This document shows positions 16,422 through 23,915 of a stretch of 64,000 nucleotides of DNA, one piece after another; position 1 is the stretch's first letter, and each line of letters starts with the position of its first letter. The notes beneath the pieces were generated by a model that saw only the letters and a list, made by a program, of their open reading frames with translations, was not told where the DNA came from and ran no database searches. Origin of the DNA: Garicola koreensis (GTDB lineage Bacteria > Actinomycetota > Actinomycetes > Actinomycetales > Micrococcaceae); contig NZ_JACIBT010000003.1 of the NCBI RefSeq assembly GCF_014195445.1, positions 95,952-159,951 of the forward strand, given 5' to 3'. The translations under genes and the position numbers were made by a program.

Positions 16422-16446
16422 CCTGAGTCAACAGAAGCTTTTACAG

Positions 16447-16485
16447 CGTGGGGCGTGATCCGCAAGGGTCACGCCCCACGTCTTT
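16447..16485 (+). terminator. Rho-independent terminator of the NlpC/P60 gene
   Basis: A perfect 12-bp stem (CGTGGGGCGTGA with TCACGCCCCACG) with a 10-base loop is followed by TCTTT. It lies 26 bp past the stop codon. Confidence 0.85.
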
Positions 16486-16740
16486 GGCCACCCCAGGCAA
16501 GGGCCGAACTCTCGCCCACTCCAGAGGTCCGGCTGGGTCCGTCCGTCTACACATTCTCCGTCGTGTCGTGGGCAAAGCCCACATTCTCCCCAACCGGCCC
16601 CACACACTCAGCTCAACTGCCCGTCGCCGATCTGGTAACGGATGATGCCCCCGGTGTCCGAAACCGGGGGCATCAATCAGTGAGTTATTCAGTTGTTCAG
16701 GCCTGTTCCCTACCGCTGGAGCGTGGCCTATGGTTCAGAT
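16486..16740. other. Intergenic gap between convergent hydrolase genes, with hairpin 16644-16674
   Basis: No gene is seen. A perfect 12-bp stem (GATGCCCCCGGT with ACCGGGGGCATC, 7-base loop) lies 67 bp beyond the stop of the minus-strand NlpC/P60 gene. It probably ends that transcript, although no U-tract follows. Confidence 0.55.
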
Positions 16741-18437
16741 TCAGGTCACCCGGCGCACGGTGGTGGGCGAACCGAAGACGCTGCGCACGGTCACGCCCGA
16801 GGAGGGGGAGCCGGCATCGACGATCTGCCCGTTGCCCAGGTAGATGGCCATGTGATAGTCGCCCCAGAAGATGAGGTCGCCGGGCTGACGCTCGTCCCAA
16901 GAAACCTGGCGTCCCTGGGTTATCTGATCATAAGTCGTCCGACCGAGGCTGATCCCGGCTTGAGCGTATGCTGCCTGCGTAAAGCTGGAGCAGTCCCAGG
17001 CGTCGGGGCCATTGGCGCCCAACCGGTAGTAGGTGTTGGAGCGGTTGGCGGTGTTGACTGCCCAGTTCATGGCGATCTGAGCGGCGTTGCCGCCGCCGCT
17101 GCTGGCCTCCTGGACGTTGGATGACTGAGTCTGGGTCGCCGTGGGGGTCGGTGTCGACGTCTGAGTCGGTGTCGGTGTCGGCGTTGGGCTCGCGGACTGG
17201 GTCCGGCTCGGTGACGGGGTGGAGCTGGCGCGGTCCTGGCGTTCCAGGTAGTCCACGTGCCACTGGAGGGCATTCTGCGAGACTCGCCCGTCAGCGGTGG
17301 TCAGGTCAGGGTTGTTCAGCACCGCGCGGTAGTAGTCACCGCCGCTGCCGCTGAAGCCTGACTCCAGCCGTGCGCCGGTGCTGAGCAAGCTCTGCATGGA
17401 GCTGGGGAGATCACCCCAGGAGGGGATCGACGGTGTCGAGTTCGTGGTGGCCCGCTGTGCCGGGGCGGATGTCGAGGGCGACGGCGAGGGGGTAGACGTT
17501 GCTGTCTGGCTCGGCGTCGGAGTGGGGGTGGCGCTGGGGCTCGGTGTGCTTGATGGGGTGGCTGAGCGCGTCGGGGAGGGGCTGGGGGCGGCCTCTTCCT
17601 CCTCTTCCTCCTCCTGGGCCTGCAGGTAGGACCGGTGGCCCTCCAGCACGGTCCAGTTCACTGTCCCGCCGCTGGTGGTGAAGTTGGAATTGTCCAGCAC
17701 CATCCGGTAGTAGTCCCGGGCACTGCTGCCGTTCTCCAGTTCACCGGTCTCAGCCAGCAGTTCCCGCTGGTCCGAGCTGAGGGAGTCGAAGCTTGCCGGC
17801 GAGCTCTCATTCGAAGCTGTGCTGACGCTTGCGTTATCCGTGGCCGAAGAGCTCGGGCTTGGGGTATCGCTGGGGCTTGGTGTGGCGCTCGGGCTTGGGG
17901 CAGCGCTGGGGCTGGGTGTGGCGGAGGGGCTCGGGGACGGTGCCTCGCTGGCCGATTCTTCGGCCTCCTCCTGGGATTCGAGGTAGTCGACGTGCGCTGC
18001 CACCGCTTCCCAGTTCACACCGCCAGAAGCGCGGGTGAAGTTGCTGTTCTCCAGCACCGAGTTGCTGTAGTAGGACCGTGCGTCGCCTGCATCTTCCAGC
18101 TCGGCGCCCAAAGCCAGCAGCTCCTGCTGCTCGGAGGTCAGTGAGTCGAAGCCGGATGGCTCTTCGGAGGTTTCTTCAGATGCGGCTTCCCCGCCCTCAT
18201 CTGAAGAAGCCGCAGCAGGCTCCTCGGCTTCCTCTTCCTCGCTGAGGGCTTCTTCATCTTCGACCTCGGCATCGGCGGCTGCGGCGCTCACCTGAGTCTG
18301 CTCGGCATCTGCGCGCAGCTGCTGGATCCGGTAGGTCAGCTGCTGTTCGTCAATCTCGCCGTTCTCATCGAGGAAATCGGCATTGCCCAGGAAGTTATTC
18401 AGAAAGCTTGCGAAGTCGCCGTCCCAGTCCTCAAGGT
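16741..18437 (-). pseudogene. NlpC/P60 hydrolase with three novel ~60-residue repeats, 5' end removed by ISL3
   Basis: About 565 residues remain. Three related blocks of about 60 residues each contain a helix-rich part (FDSLTSEQQELLALG type), a YY pair, a motif like VLENSNFTT..GG.VNW and a closing HVDYLE. They are separated by Pro/Ser/Thr linkers and acidic stretches. The C-terminal NlpC/P60 domain has the catalytic Cys in WDCSSFTQAAY and the His in YHMAIYLGNGQ. The 5' end abuts the ISL3 terminus at 18438. The only in-frame start (GTG at 18447) lies inside the IS and there is no signal peptide, so the exported enzyme cannot be made as is. The N-terminal 60 residues look like the remains of a fourth repeat. 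Confidence 0.8.
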
Positions 18438-18642
18438 GGCTCTTCACAATTGAGGGTGTAGTCCCGGACTGTGGGCGGATGGGCGCGTCGGTGGCCGGAT
18501 AGGGGTCGAGGCCTTCCGATGATGGAAGTTCTCACACTGCCTATCTGGAAGACCTCGACGTGGCTGACGCTACCTTCAATGACCCTGACCTGACGAGATT
18601 CGCCCGCCTTGATGAGCTCGGCCTGGAAGCCACTGGCCAACG
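18438..18642 (+). mobile_element. Truncated ISL3-family end (205 bp), inverse copy of 4708-4912
   Basis: It starts with the ISL3 terminus GGCTCTTCACAATTGAGG at 18438, continues through the leader and the first ~30 transposase codons (ATFNDPDLTRFARLDELGLE), and stops abruptly at 18642. One mismatch separates it from the copy at 4708-4912. The rest of the IS is deleted. The insertion or deletion also removed the 5' end of the NlpC/P60 gene on its left and the 3' end of a small phage-like gene on its right. Confidence 0.88.
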
Positions 18643-18788
18643 TCCTCGTACCCAAGTGCGATCCAAATTTTTCCCTTGAACGCTTGAGCAATTTTGCCTT
18701 GGAGGATCACATAGTCGAGCTTCAGATCATCGGTGAACTCTCGTGCCTCATCGGCTGTGAAGTCGGTAGGTGAGAGCGGTGCGCTCAT
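18643..18788 (-). pseudogene. 3'-truncated small phage-type gene
   Basis: The minus strand encodes about 48 residues from an ATG at 18788 (MSAPLSPTDF, DEAREFTDDLK, then AFKGKIWIALGYEDVGQW). Its reading is cut by the ISL3 end at 18642. The pattern of a helix followed by a bulky ALGY-x-x-W segment recalls small proteins of actinophages and mobile elements that sit beside the repressor. It overlaps the XRE gene stop by ATGA, so it was the second gene of that operon. No function can be assigned. Confidence 0.55.
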
Positions 18789-19042
18789 GCTGCCACCACC
18801 TTAGGATCATCATTCGGCTCGAATGGATTGTTATCCGCGCCGGCGAGGATGGTCGCGAGTGGTAGATCCCAAGTTTCAGCAAGCTTGAGGAGTTCCCCGA
18901 GTTTCCAATCGACATCCCCATGAAGACGGCGTGAAACGTTCTTCTGCGATGTGTCCAGGACCAGCGCCACATCGGATTGACGCAGTTCTCGTCTCCCCAT
19001 CTCCGCCAGGACATTCGCTCGTACTTGTTTCGAATACCTCAT
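18785..19042 (-). CDS. XRE-family repressor (leftward)
   Basis: This 85-residue protein is essentially one XRE helix-turn-helix domain (about 10-65: VRANVLAEMGRRELRQSDVA, then SQKNVSRRLHGDVDW), with a short acidic tail. It is transcribed away from another XRE gene at 19155 across a 112-bp gap. The pair share the recognition-helix sequence QKNVSRRL, so they probably read the same operators, in the manner of a CI/Cro pair. The gene is followed, with a 4-bp overlap, by a truncated phage-type gene. It is likely a leftover of a prophage or integrative element at the tRNA-fMet locus. Confidence 0.8.
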   Translation of the reverse strand: MRYSKQVRANVLAEMGRRELRQSDVALVLDTSQKNVSRRLHGDVDWKLGELLKLAETWDLPLATILAGADNNPFEPNDDPKVVAA

Positions 19043-19154
19043 GCTGCCTACCGTAGGCGCTCACAATCTACGACACAATGCCTGACACGGCATTTTCGGG
19101 TCTTTCTAGGCGCTCATCGTTTACAGCCGACCTTCTACGACGTAACCTAGACAC
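19043..19154. promoter_or_regulatory. Divergent operator/promoter region of the two XRE repressors
   Basis: The gap holds a duplicated pair of motifs: TAGGCGCTCA at 19054-19063 and 19107-19116, and TCTACGA at 19067-19073 and 19134-19140. A CGTAG..CTACG inverted repeat overlaps the first set (about 19052-19072). These are the natural candidates for repressor operators controlling both directions. Confidence 0.55.
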
Positions 19155-19493
19155 ATGACAATCCCGACCGCTGAAATCACAGAAAATGAACGTGTGGGCC
19201 GAGAGATCAAAGCTTGGCTGGCTCGCCATAGCTTGAAACAGACCGATCTAGCAGACGTAATCGGTGTCGCTCAGAAGAACGTGTCTCGTCGCTTGCGTGG
19301 CGAAATTCCCTTTCGCATTGACGAGCTTCTGGCTATCACGCAAGCACTGGACATCACATTGGGCCAGCTCTTGGGGAATGACCTGGTTAACGAGAAGAAC
19401 CCCCACCTGGTGTCAGGTGAGGGTTCTCGTGGCCAAACTTCGGGCCATTTCGTTGCGGGGGATGGATTTGAACCATCGACCTCCGGGTTATGA
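19155..19493 (+). CDS. XRE-family repressor (rightward) whose frame ends inside tRNA-fMet
   Basis: This 112-residue frame has an XRE helix-turn-helix domain at about 12-75 (EIKAWLARHSLKQTDLADVI, then AQKNVSRRLRGEIPF). Its recognition helix matches that of the divergent repressor. After about residue 78 the sequence is no longer protein-like: it reads through a hairpin at 19390-19430 and into the tRNA-fMet gene, where the stop lies (ending DGFEPSTSGL, which is tRNA sequence read as codons). The natural C-terminus has probably been exchanged at an attachment or deletion junction. The HTH domain itself looks functional. Confidence 0.7.
   Translation: MTIPTAEITENERVGREIKAWLARHSLKQTDLADVIGVAQKNVSRRLRGEIPFRIDELLAITQALDITLGQLLGNDLVNEKNPHLVSGEGSRGQTSGHFVAGDGFEPSTSGL
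19390..19430 (-). terminator. Hairpin downstream of tRNA-fMet
   Basis: A long stem, ACGAGAA.AACCC with GGGTTCTCGT extended by CACCTG/CAGGTG, lies 23 bp beyond the 3' end of the minus-strand tRNA. It probably terminates the tRNA transcript. Confidence 0.55.
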
Positions 19494-19526
19494 GCCCGGC
19501 GAGCTACCGAACTGCTCCACCCCGCG
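19453..19526 (-). tRNA. tRNA-fMet (anticodon CAT)
   Basis: A 74-nt cloverleaf is read on the minus strand. The acceptor strands CGCGGGG / CCCCGCA have the unpaired C1-A72 that marks initiators. The anticodon arm CGGGCTCATAACCCG carries the three G-C pairs of initiator tRNA, and the T arm has GGTTCAAATCC. CCA is not encoded. The gene lies at the border between the accessory region and conserved chromosome, consistent with its use as an integration site. Confidence 0.93.
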
Positions 19527-19574
19527 TTGGGACTTAGCCAGTTTACACCGGCATGAGCACGACACAAAATCGTG

Positions 19575-19612
19575 GGAATCGGGGCCCGGCTGTTCGGCCG
19601 GGCCCCGATTCC
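19575..19612 (-). terminator. Rho-independent terminator of the UPF0182 gene
   Basis: A perfect 16-bp GC-rich stem (GGAATCGGGGCCCGGC with its complement) around a 6-base loop lies 8 bp after the stop of the minus-strand gene. An ATTTTG stretch follows on that strand. Confidence 0.85.
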
Positions 19613-19619
19613 TCAGCGA

Positions 19620-22600
19620 TCACTGGGACTGCGCATCCTGATTCTCCAGGAGCTGCTCGAGCACCTGGTCCAATTCGATCTCCGCGTCATAGTACTCGGC
19701 GCGGTCACCGGATTCCCAGGCCTCGTTCTTCTCGTTGAGCAGCTGGCCTGCCCGGTCGAGGAGCTCCTGGGAGTCGGCATCATCCAGGACCGGACCGGGG
19801 GCAGGCGAGGTGGTGTCCTCCTCGGGCTCCTGGGTGGCCCCGGCATCCTGGGTGGCCTCGTCCTCCGGGGCGGGGCTCTCCTGGCCGTCGTCGGGAGCGG
19901 CTGTTTCCCCCTCAGCGCCAGGATCCACACCAACTTCCTGCTCCACGGCGTCGGGATCGACACCGGCACCCTCGGCCGCCTCGACCCCGGCGTCGCCGTC
20001 GAAGATCATGTCCAGGGCTTCCTGCAGGTTGTCGCCGTGGCCGACTTCCTCGCCGAAGGCGACCAGCACCATCCGCAGTGCGGGATAGGCCGCATCGGTG
20101 CCGGAGGACTGCACGTAGACCGGCTGTACGTTGAGAATGCCGTCACCGGCCGGGATGGAGAGCATGTTGCCGCGGATCACGTCTGAACCGCCGATCTCCA
20201 GCACATTGAGCTGCTGAGCCACGGCCGAGTTCGAGTCGAAGTTGGCCTGGGTCTGTCCCGGGCCGGGAATCGCGGTGTCGCGCGGCAGCTCCAAGAGCTG
20301 CATAGTGCCGTAGTTCTCGTTCTTCACTCCGTCTTCGCCGGTGCCGGCGTCCCCGGAGGCACCGAGGAACCCGTAGAGCACGTTGCGCTGGGTGCCGTCG
20401 GCTTCAGCGGCTGGCAGGAACGTAGAGGTCAGCTGGAAGCTTGCCTCATCCTGGCCCGGCAGCTGCAGGGTCATGTAGTAGGGCGGCTGATCCACGTCTT
20501 CGCCGCTGGTGGGGTCACCGGGAATCGACCAGGCGTCGTTGCCCTCATAGAAGGTGCCTGGGTCGGTGACGTGGTACTCGGTGAGCAGCTCGCGCTGGAC
20601 CCGGAACATGTCCTCCGGGTAGCGGACGTGGTCCATCAGTTCCGCACTCATCTCGGAGTAGGGCTTCAGCGAGTTGGGGAAGACCTTCTGCCAAGCCTGC
20701 AGGATTGGGTCCTCATCGTCCCAGGCGTAGAGCTCCACCGAACCGTCGTAAGCGTCCACAGTGGCCTTGACCGAGTTGCGCAGGTAGTTGACCTGCCCGG
20801 TCAGAGCCGGAGCACCCTGGGTCAGCGCGTCCGTGGTGGCCGACTCCAGCTGCTGCTGCGTGGAGTAGGGGAAGTCGCTGGAGGTGGTGTAGCCCTCAAG
20901 GATCCATTTGACGCTGCCGTCAACGATGGCCGGATACATGTTCTGGTCCAGCTCCAGGTAGGGAGCGACCTGCTCCACGCGCTCACGGGGGTGGCGGTCA
21001 TAGAGGATCTGTGACTCTTCGGTCATGTCGTCGGCTAGGAGAATCTCCGGGGCCTGGAACTGCAGAGCGTAGACCAGGCGGTTGAAGACGTTGCCCACTG
21101 CGGGTCCACCATCTCCCTGGAAGGTGTACTGCGCATCGCGGCCCTCGTCAGCTTCTGCCTCTTCCGCCTCCTCCTCAGTGAGCTGGGTGGCCGGGCGATC
21201 CAGCTCCATGGGAGAGACGCCCTCGGGTGCGCCGACGATCGAGTACTGCGGCGAGTTCTCACCGAAGTAGATGCGCGGCTCGTAGTCCTCATCCGAGGCG
21301 AGCTCCCCGGTGGTCGGGATGCCCTCCAGGGTGAACTCCGGGCGTCCCTCGGCGGTGACGGTGTTCGCGTTGGCGGCCACCAGGCCGTAGCCGTGGGTGT
21401 AGATGAGGTGCTGGTTGACCCAGGAGCCCTCGGAGGGGGCGTTGACCTCGCGGGCGGTGATGACGGTGTCGCGAGTTTCGCCGTCGATCTCATAACGGTC
21501 GAAGCTCAGCGTGTCCGGGAAGCTGTAGTAGGGGCGGAACTGCTGGAACTGCCGAAACGCCGGGGAGACGATGTTCGGGTCCAGCAGGCGGATGTTCTCA
21601 ACATTGAACTCATCGCCGGCCAGCGCCCCCTCCTCGGCCATCGGCTGCGCGTCGTAGAACTCCTGATTCATGTCGTCCAGGTCGTAGGCGTAGCGGGTCA
21701 GCTCCATGTTCCGCTCGATGAACTCGGTCTCCAGGGTCTGCTCTGACGGGTTGACCTGGTATTCCTGGACCAAGAAGGGGTAGACGCCGCCTCCGATGAT
21801 CGCAGTGAGGATCAGCATGGCGGTGCCGATGATGGCCAGCCGCCAGCGCTTGGTGATCGCAGTGATGATGAAGATCACCGCGACCAGCCCGGCAGCCACT
21901 GCCAGGATGGTTTGGGCCGGGATGACGGCGTTGACGTCGGTGTACATGGCGCCAGCCCAATTGCCACTCTGGTCCTGCATCGTCGCATAGCGGTCCAGCC
22001 ACCAGTTGACCCCCTGCAGGGCCAGGACGACGGCGGCAGTGACAGCCAGGTGCCAGCGGGCGGCCTTCTCGATGACGAACTTGCCGGACTGCTCGATGCG
22101 GATCGCGCCGAACAGGTAGTGGCACAGCAGGCCGGCGATTCCGGCCACCAGCACAGCAGAGATCAGAAAGCCGTTGATGAAGCCCAGGAAGGGCAGGGTG
22201 AAGACGTAGAACGCGTAGTCCAGGCCGAACTCAGGATCGGTCTGGCCGAAGGGCTCCTGGTTGAAGAACAGCAGGATGTTCTGCCAGTTGGCCTGCGCGG
22301 CGCTTCCGGCGAATACGCCCATGAGCACCGGAAGGCCGAACATCAGCAGCCTGCGCATGGAGGTCAGCATGGACTGGTAGCGGGCCACCGAGTCGTTGAC
22401 GTTCTGGGCCGCCCCCGTGGGTCGGGTGCGGAAGGCCAGGAAGAGGCTGAGCCACACCAGCAGGCCCATGACCAGGAAGGCCGCTGCGAAGACGAGCACC
22501 CGCGAGAGCCGTTCGGTCCAGAACACCTCGGAGTAGCCCACTTGGTTGAACCACAGCACATCGGTGTAGAAGCCGGATGCGGCGACGAAGATGCCCACCA

Positions 22601-22790
22601 GCACGGCGATGATGATGATTGTGATGATCAGCGCCGATGGGCGGCGTGACCTGCCCTCCCCGGAACCGGATCCGCCCGACCTGTTGCCGCCGGACCCGCC
22701 TGACCGGGGGCTGTCGCTGTTACCCGATCCGGAGCCGAAAATGCCCCCGGAGAAGGGGTTCGAATTGCCGAATCCCTGAGAGAAGCTCAC
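19620..22790 (-). CDS. UPF0182 family large membrane protein
   Basis: This 1056-residue protein has a Gly/Ser-rich N-terminus (1-45) and about seven membrane helices between residues 50 and 330. They include LIITIIIIAVLVGIF and the family-typical GFYTDVLWFNQVGYSEVFW block. A large extracytoplasmic domain follows (about 350-950), then an acidic Pro/Glu-rich segment and a terminal coiled-coil-like helix (LLDRAGQLLNEKNEAWE). UPF0182 proteins are conserved in actinobacteria, cyanobacteria and clostridia but have no established function. The start is GTG. The downstream neighbour on the other strand is tRNA-fMet, and upstream lies the PDZ-Lon protease gene, a conserved actinobacterial arrangement. 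The length is normal for the family. Confidence 0.92.
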   Translation of the reverse strand: MSFSQGFGNSNPFSGGIFGSGSGNSDSPRSGGSGGNRSGGSGSGEGRSRRPSALIITIIIIAVLVGIFVAASGFYTDVLWFNQVGYSEVFWTERLSRVLVFAAAFLVMGLLVWLSLFLAFRTRPTGAAQNVNDSVARYQSMLTSMRRLLMFGLPVLMGVFAGSAAQANWQNILLFFNQEPFGQTDPEFGLDYAFYVFTLPFLGFINGFLISAVLVAGIAGLLCHYLFGAIRIEQSGKFVIEKAARWHLAVTAAVVLALQGVNWWLDRYATMQDQSGNWAGAMYTDVNAVIPAQTILAVAAGLVAVIFIITAITKRWRLAIIGTAMLILTAIIGGGVYPFLVQEYQVNPSEQTLETEFIERNMELTRYAYDLDDMNQEFYDAQPMAEEGALAGDEFNVENIRLLDPNIVSPAFRQFQQFRPYYSFPDTLSFDRYEIDGETRDTVITAREVNAPSEGSWVNQHLIYTHGYGLVAANANTVTAEGRPEFTLEGIPTTGELASDEDYEPRIYFGENSPQYSIVGAPEGVSPMELDRPATQLTEEEAEEAEADEGRDAQYTFQGDGGPAVGNVFNRLVYALQFQAPEILLADDMTEESQILYDRHPRERVEQVAPYLELDQNMYPAIVDGSVKWILEGYTTSSDFPYSTQQQLESATTDALTQGAPALTGQVNYLRNSVKATVDAYDGSVELYAWDDEDPILQAWQKVFPNSLKPYSEMSAELMDHVRYPEDMFRVQRELLTEYHVTDPGTFYEGNDAWSIPGDPTSGEDVDQPPYYMTLQLPGQDEASFQLTSTFLPAAEADGTQRNVLYGFLGASGDAGTGEDGVKNENYGTMQLLELPRDTAIPGPGQTQANFDSNSAVAQQLNVLEIGGSDVIRGNMLSIPAGDGILNVQPVYVQSSGTDAAYPALRMVLVAFGEEVGHGDNLQEALDMIFDGDAGVEAAEGAGVDPDAVEQEVGVDPGAEGETAAPDDGQESPAPEDEATQDAGATQEPEEDTTSPAPGPVLDDADSQELLDRAGQLLNEKNEAWESGDRAEYYDAEIELDQVLEQLLENQDAQSQ

Positions 22791-22847
22791 CCTTGTGTCC
22801 TAGTCTCTAGTGCTGTCACTGTGTGCGTGCGATTCTGCTGACCGTAA

Positions 22848-23915
22848 TCAGCGTCCGCAGGGCTCTACCCCTGCGAGAAAGTCCTCATCGCCGTCTCTGA
22901 CGGCTTCGACAACTGCGACGGCTTCGTCAACATCTTCGACGCCGTAGACATCGAGTCCCTGCGGAAGCCTACCCTCCAGCTCATCACAGTTGTCCCGCGG
23001 CGCCAAGAAATGCTCAGCGCCCTGCTCCTGAGCACCGACCAGCTTCAGCGGCGCCCCGCCGATGGGTCCGACGGTGCCGTCCGGGTCCACTGTTCCGGTG
23101 CCGGCCCAGTCCTGGCCCCCGGTCATCGACTCCTGCGTCATGGTGTCGATGAGCCCGAGGGAGAACATCAGTCCGGCCGAGGGCCCCCCGACGTCCTCCA
23201 GCTGAATCTCGGCCTCGACCGGGAACTCGAACTCATTGCCCAACAGAATGCCGACATAGTACTCACCGTCGGCCTCCTGATAAGTCGGAACCTCGACGTT
23301 GACCTGGCCCCCGTCACGGGCCACGGTCAATTCTATCGGTTCTCCGGAGGCTTCGTTGACTGCGGACCGCAGCCCTTCCAGTCCGGTGACCGACTCTCCG
23401 GCGGCCCGCAGGATGCGGTCGCCGGCAGTCAGCAGCTCATCAGTGCCGGCCTCGACCGCATCGGGGGTGAAGTCGGCGACGAACAGCTCCACCTCAAAGT
23501 CGATCTCAAGGTGGTCAAGCGCTGCCGCCAGGGAGAGCTGCTGGGAGGAGGCCATCGCCTCGGTGTTGCGCTGCCGGACCTCCTCCGCTGTGGTGCCGCT
23601 GGGGTATACCAGCTCATCCGGGGTCATATCGGTGTCCCCCGAAGCCCATCCGCGCACCGCCTGCGGCACCCGAACTGTTTGGGTGGGCGCACCGGTGACG
23701 TAGATCGTGGTCAGCGCCAGGGTGCCTTCGGCGTCGAAGGTCTCAGCACCGGTGACACTGGTGACCGGCTGATCCTCAATCTCTCCAGTGGTGTTGAAGG
23801 TCGGGCCGGGCGACTCCAGCATGTAGGGGCTGGGCATCGCCAGGGAGGCCGCAGCCAACAGCAGGGCACCGGTGCCCGAGGCGAGTTGGACCGTGCGCCG
23901 CAGCGGCAGGGTCAA
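22848..23915 (-). CDS. Membrane-anchored PDZ-Lon serine protease (YlbL-like)
   Basis: This 355-residue protein has an N-terminal membrane anchor (LASGTGALLLAAASLA, about 11-26), the PGPTFNT motif (about 36-42), a PDZ domain (about 125-215) and a Lon-type catalytic domain. The catalytic Ser is in GGPSAGLMFSLGL and the catalytic Lys in IGGAPLKLVGAQ. It would degrade or process proteins outside the membrane; in Bacillus YlbL clears the SOS division inhibitor YneA. The start is TTG overlapping the upstream stop (TTGA), so it is translated together with the zincin-2 gene. Two C-terminal Cys residues (NCDELEG and EPCGR) may form a disulfide. Confidence 0.9.
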   Translation of the reverse strand: MTLPLRRTVQLASGTGALLLAAASLAMPSPYMLESPGPTFNTTGEIEDQPVTSVTGAETFDAEGTLALTTIYVTGAPTQTVRVPQAVRGWASGDTDMTPDELVYPSGTTAEEVRQRNTEAMASSQQLSLAAALDHLEIDFEVELFVADFTPDAVEAGTDELLTAGDRILRAAGESVTGLEGLRSAVNEASGEPIELTVARDGGQVNVEVPTYQEADGEYYVGILLGNEFEFPVEAEIQLEDVGGPSAGLMFSLGLIDTMTQESMTGGQDWAGTGTVDPDGTVGPIGGAPLKLVGAQEQGAEHFLAPRDNCDELEGRLPQGLDVYGVEDVDEAVAVVEAVRDGDEDFLAGVEPCGR

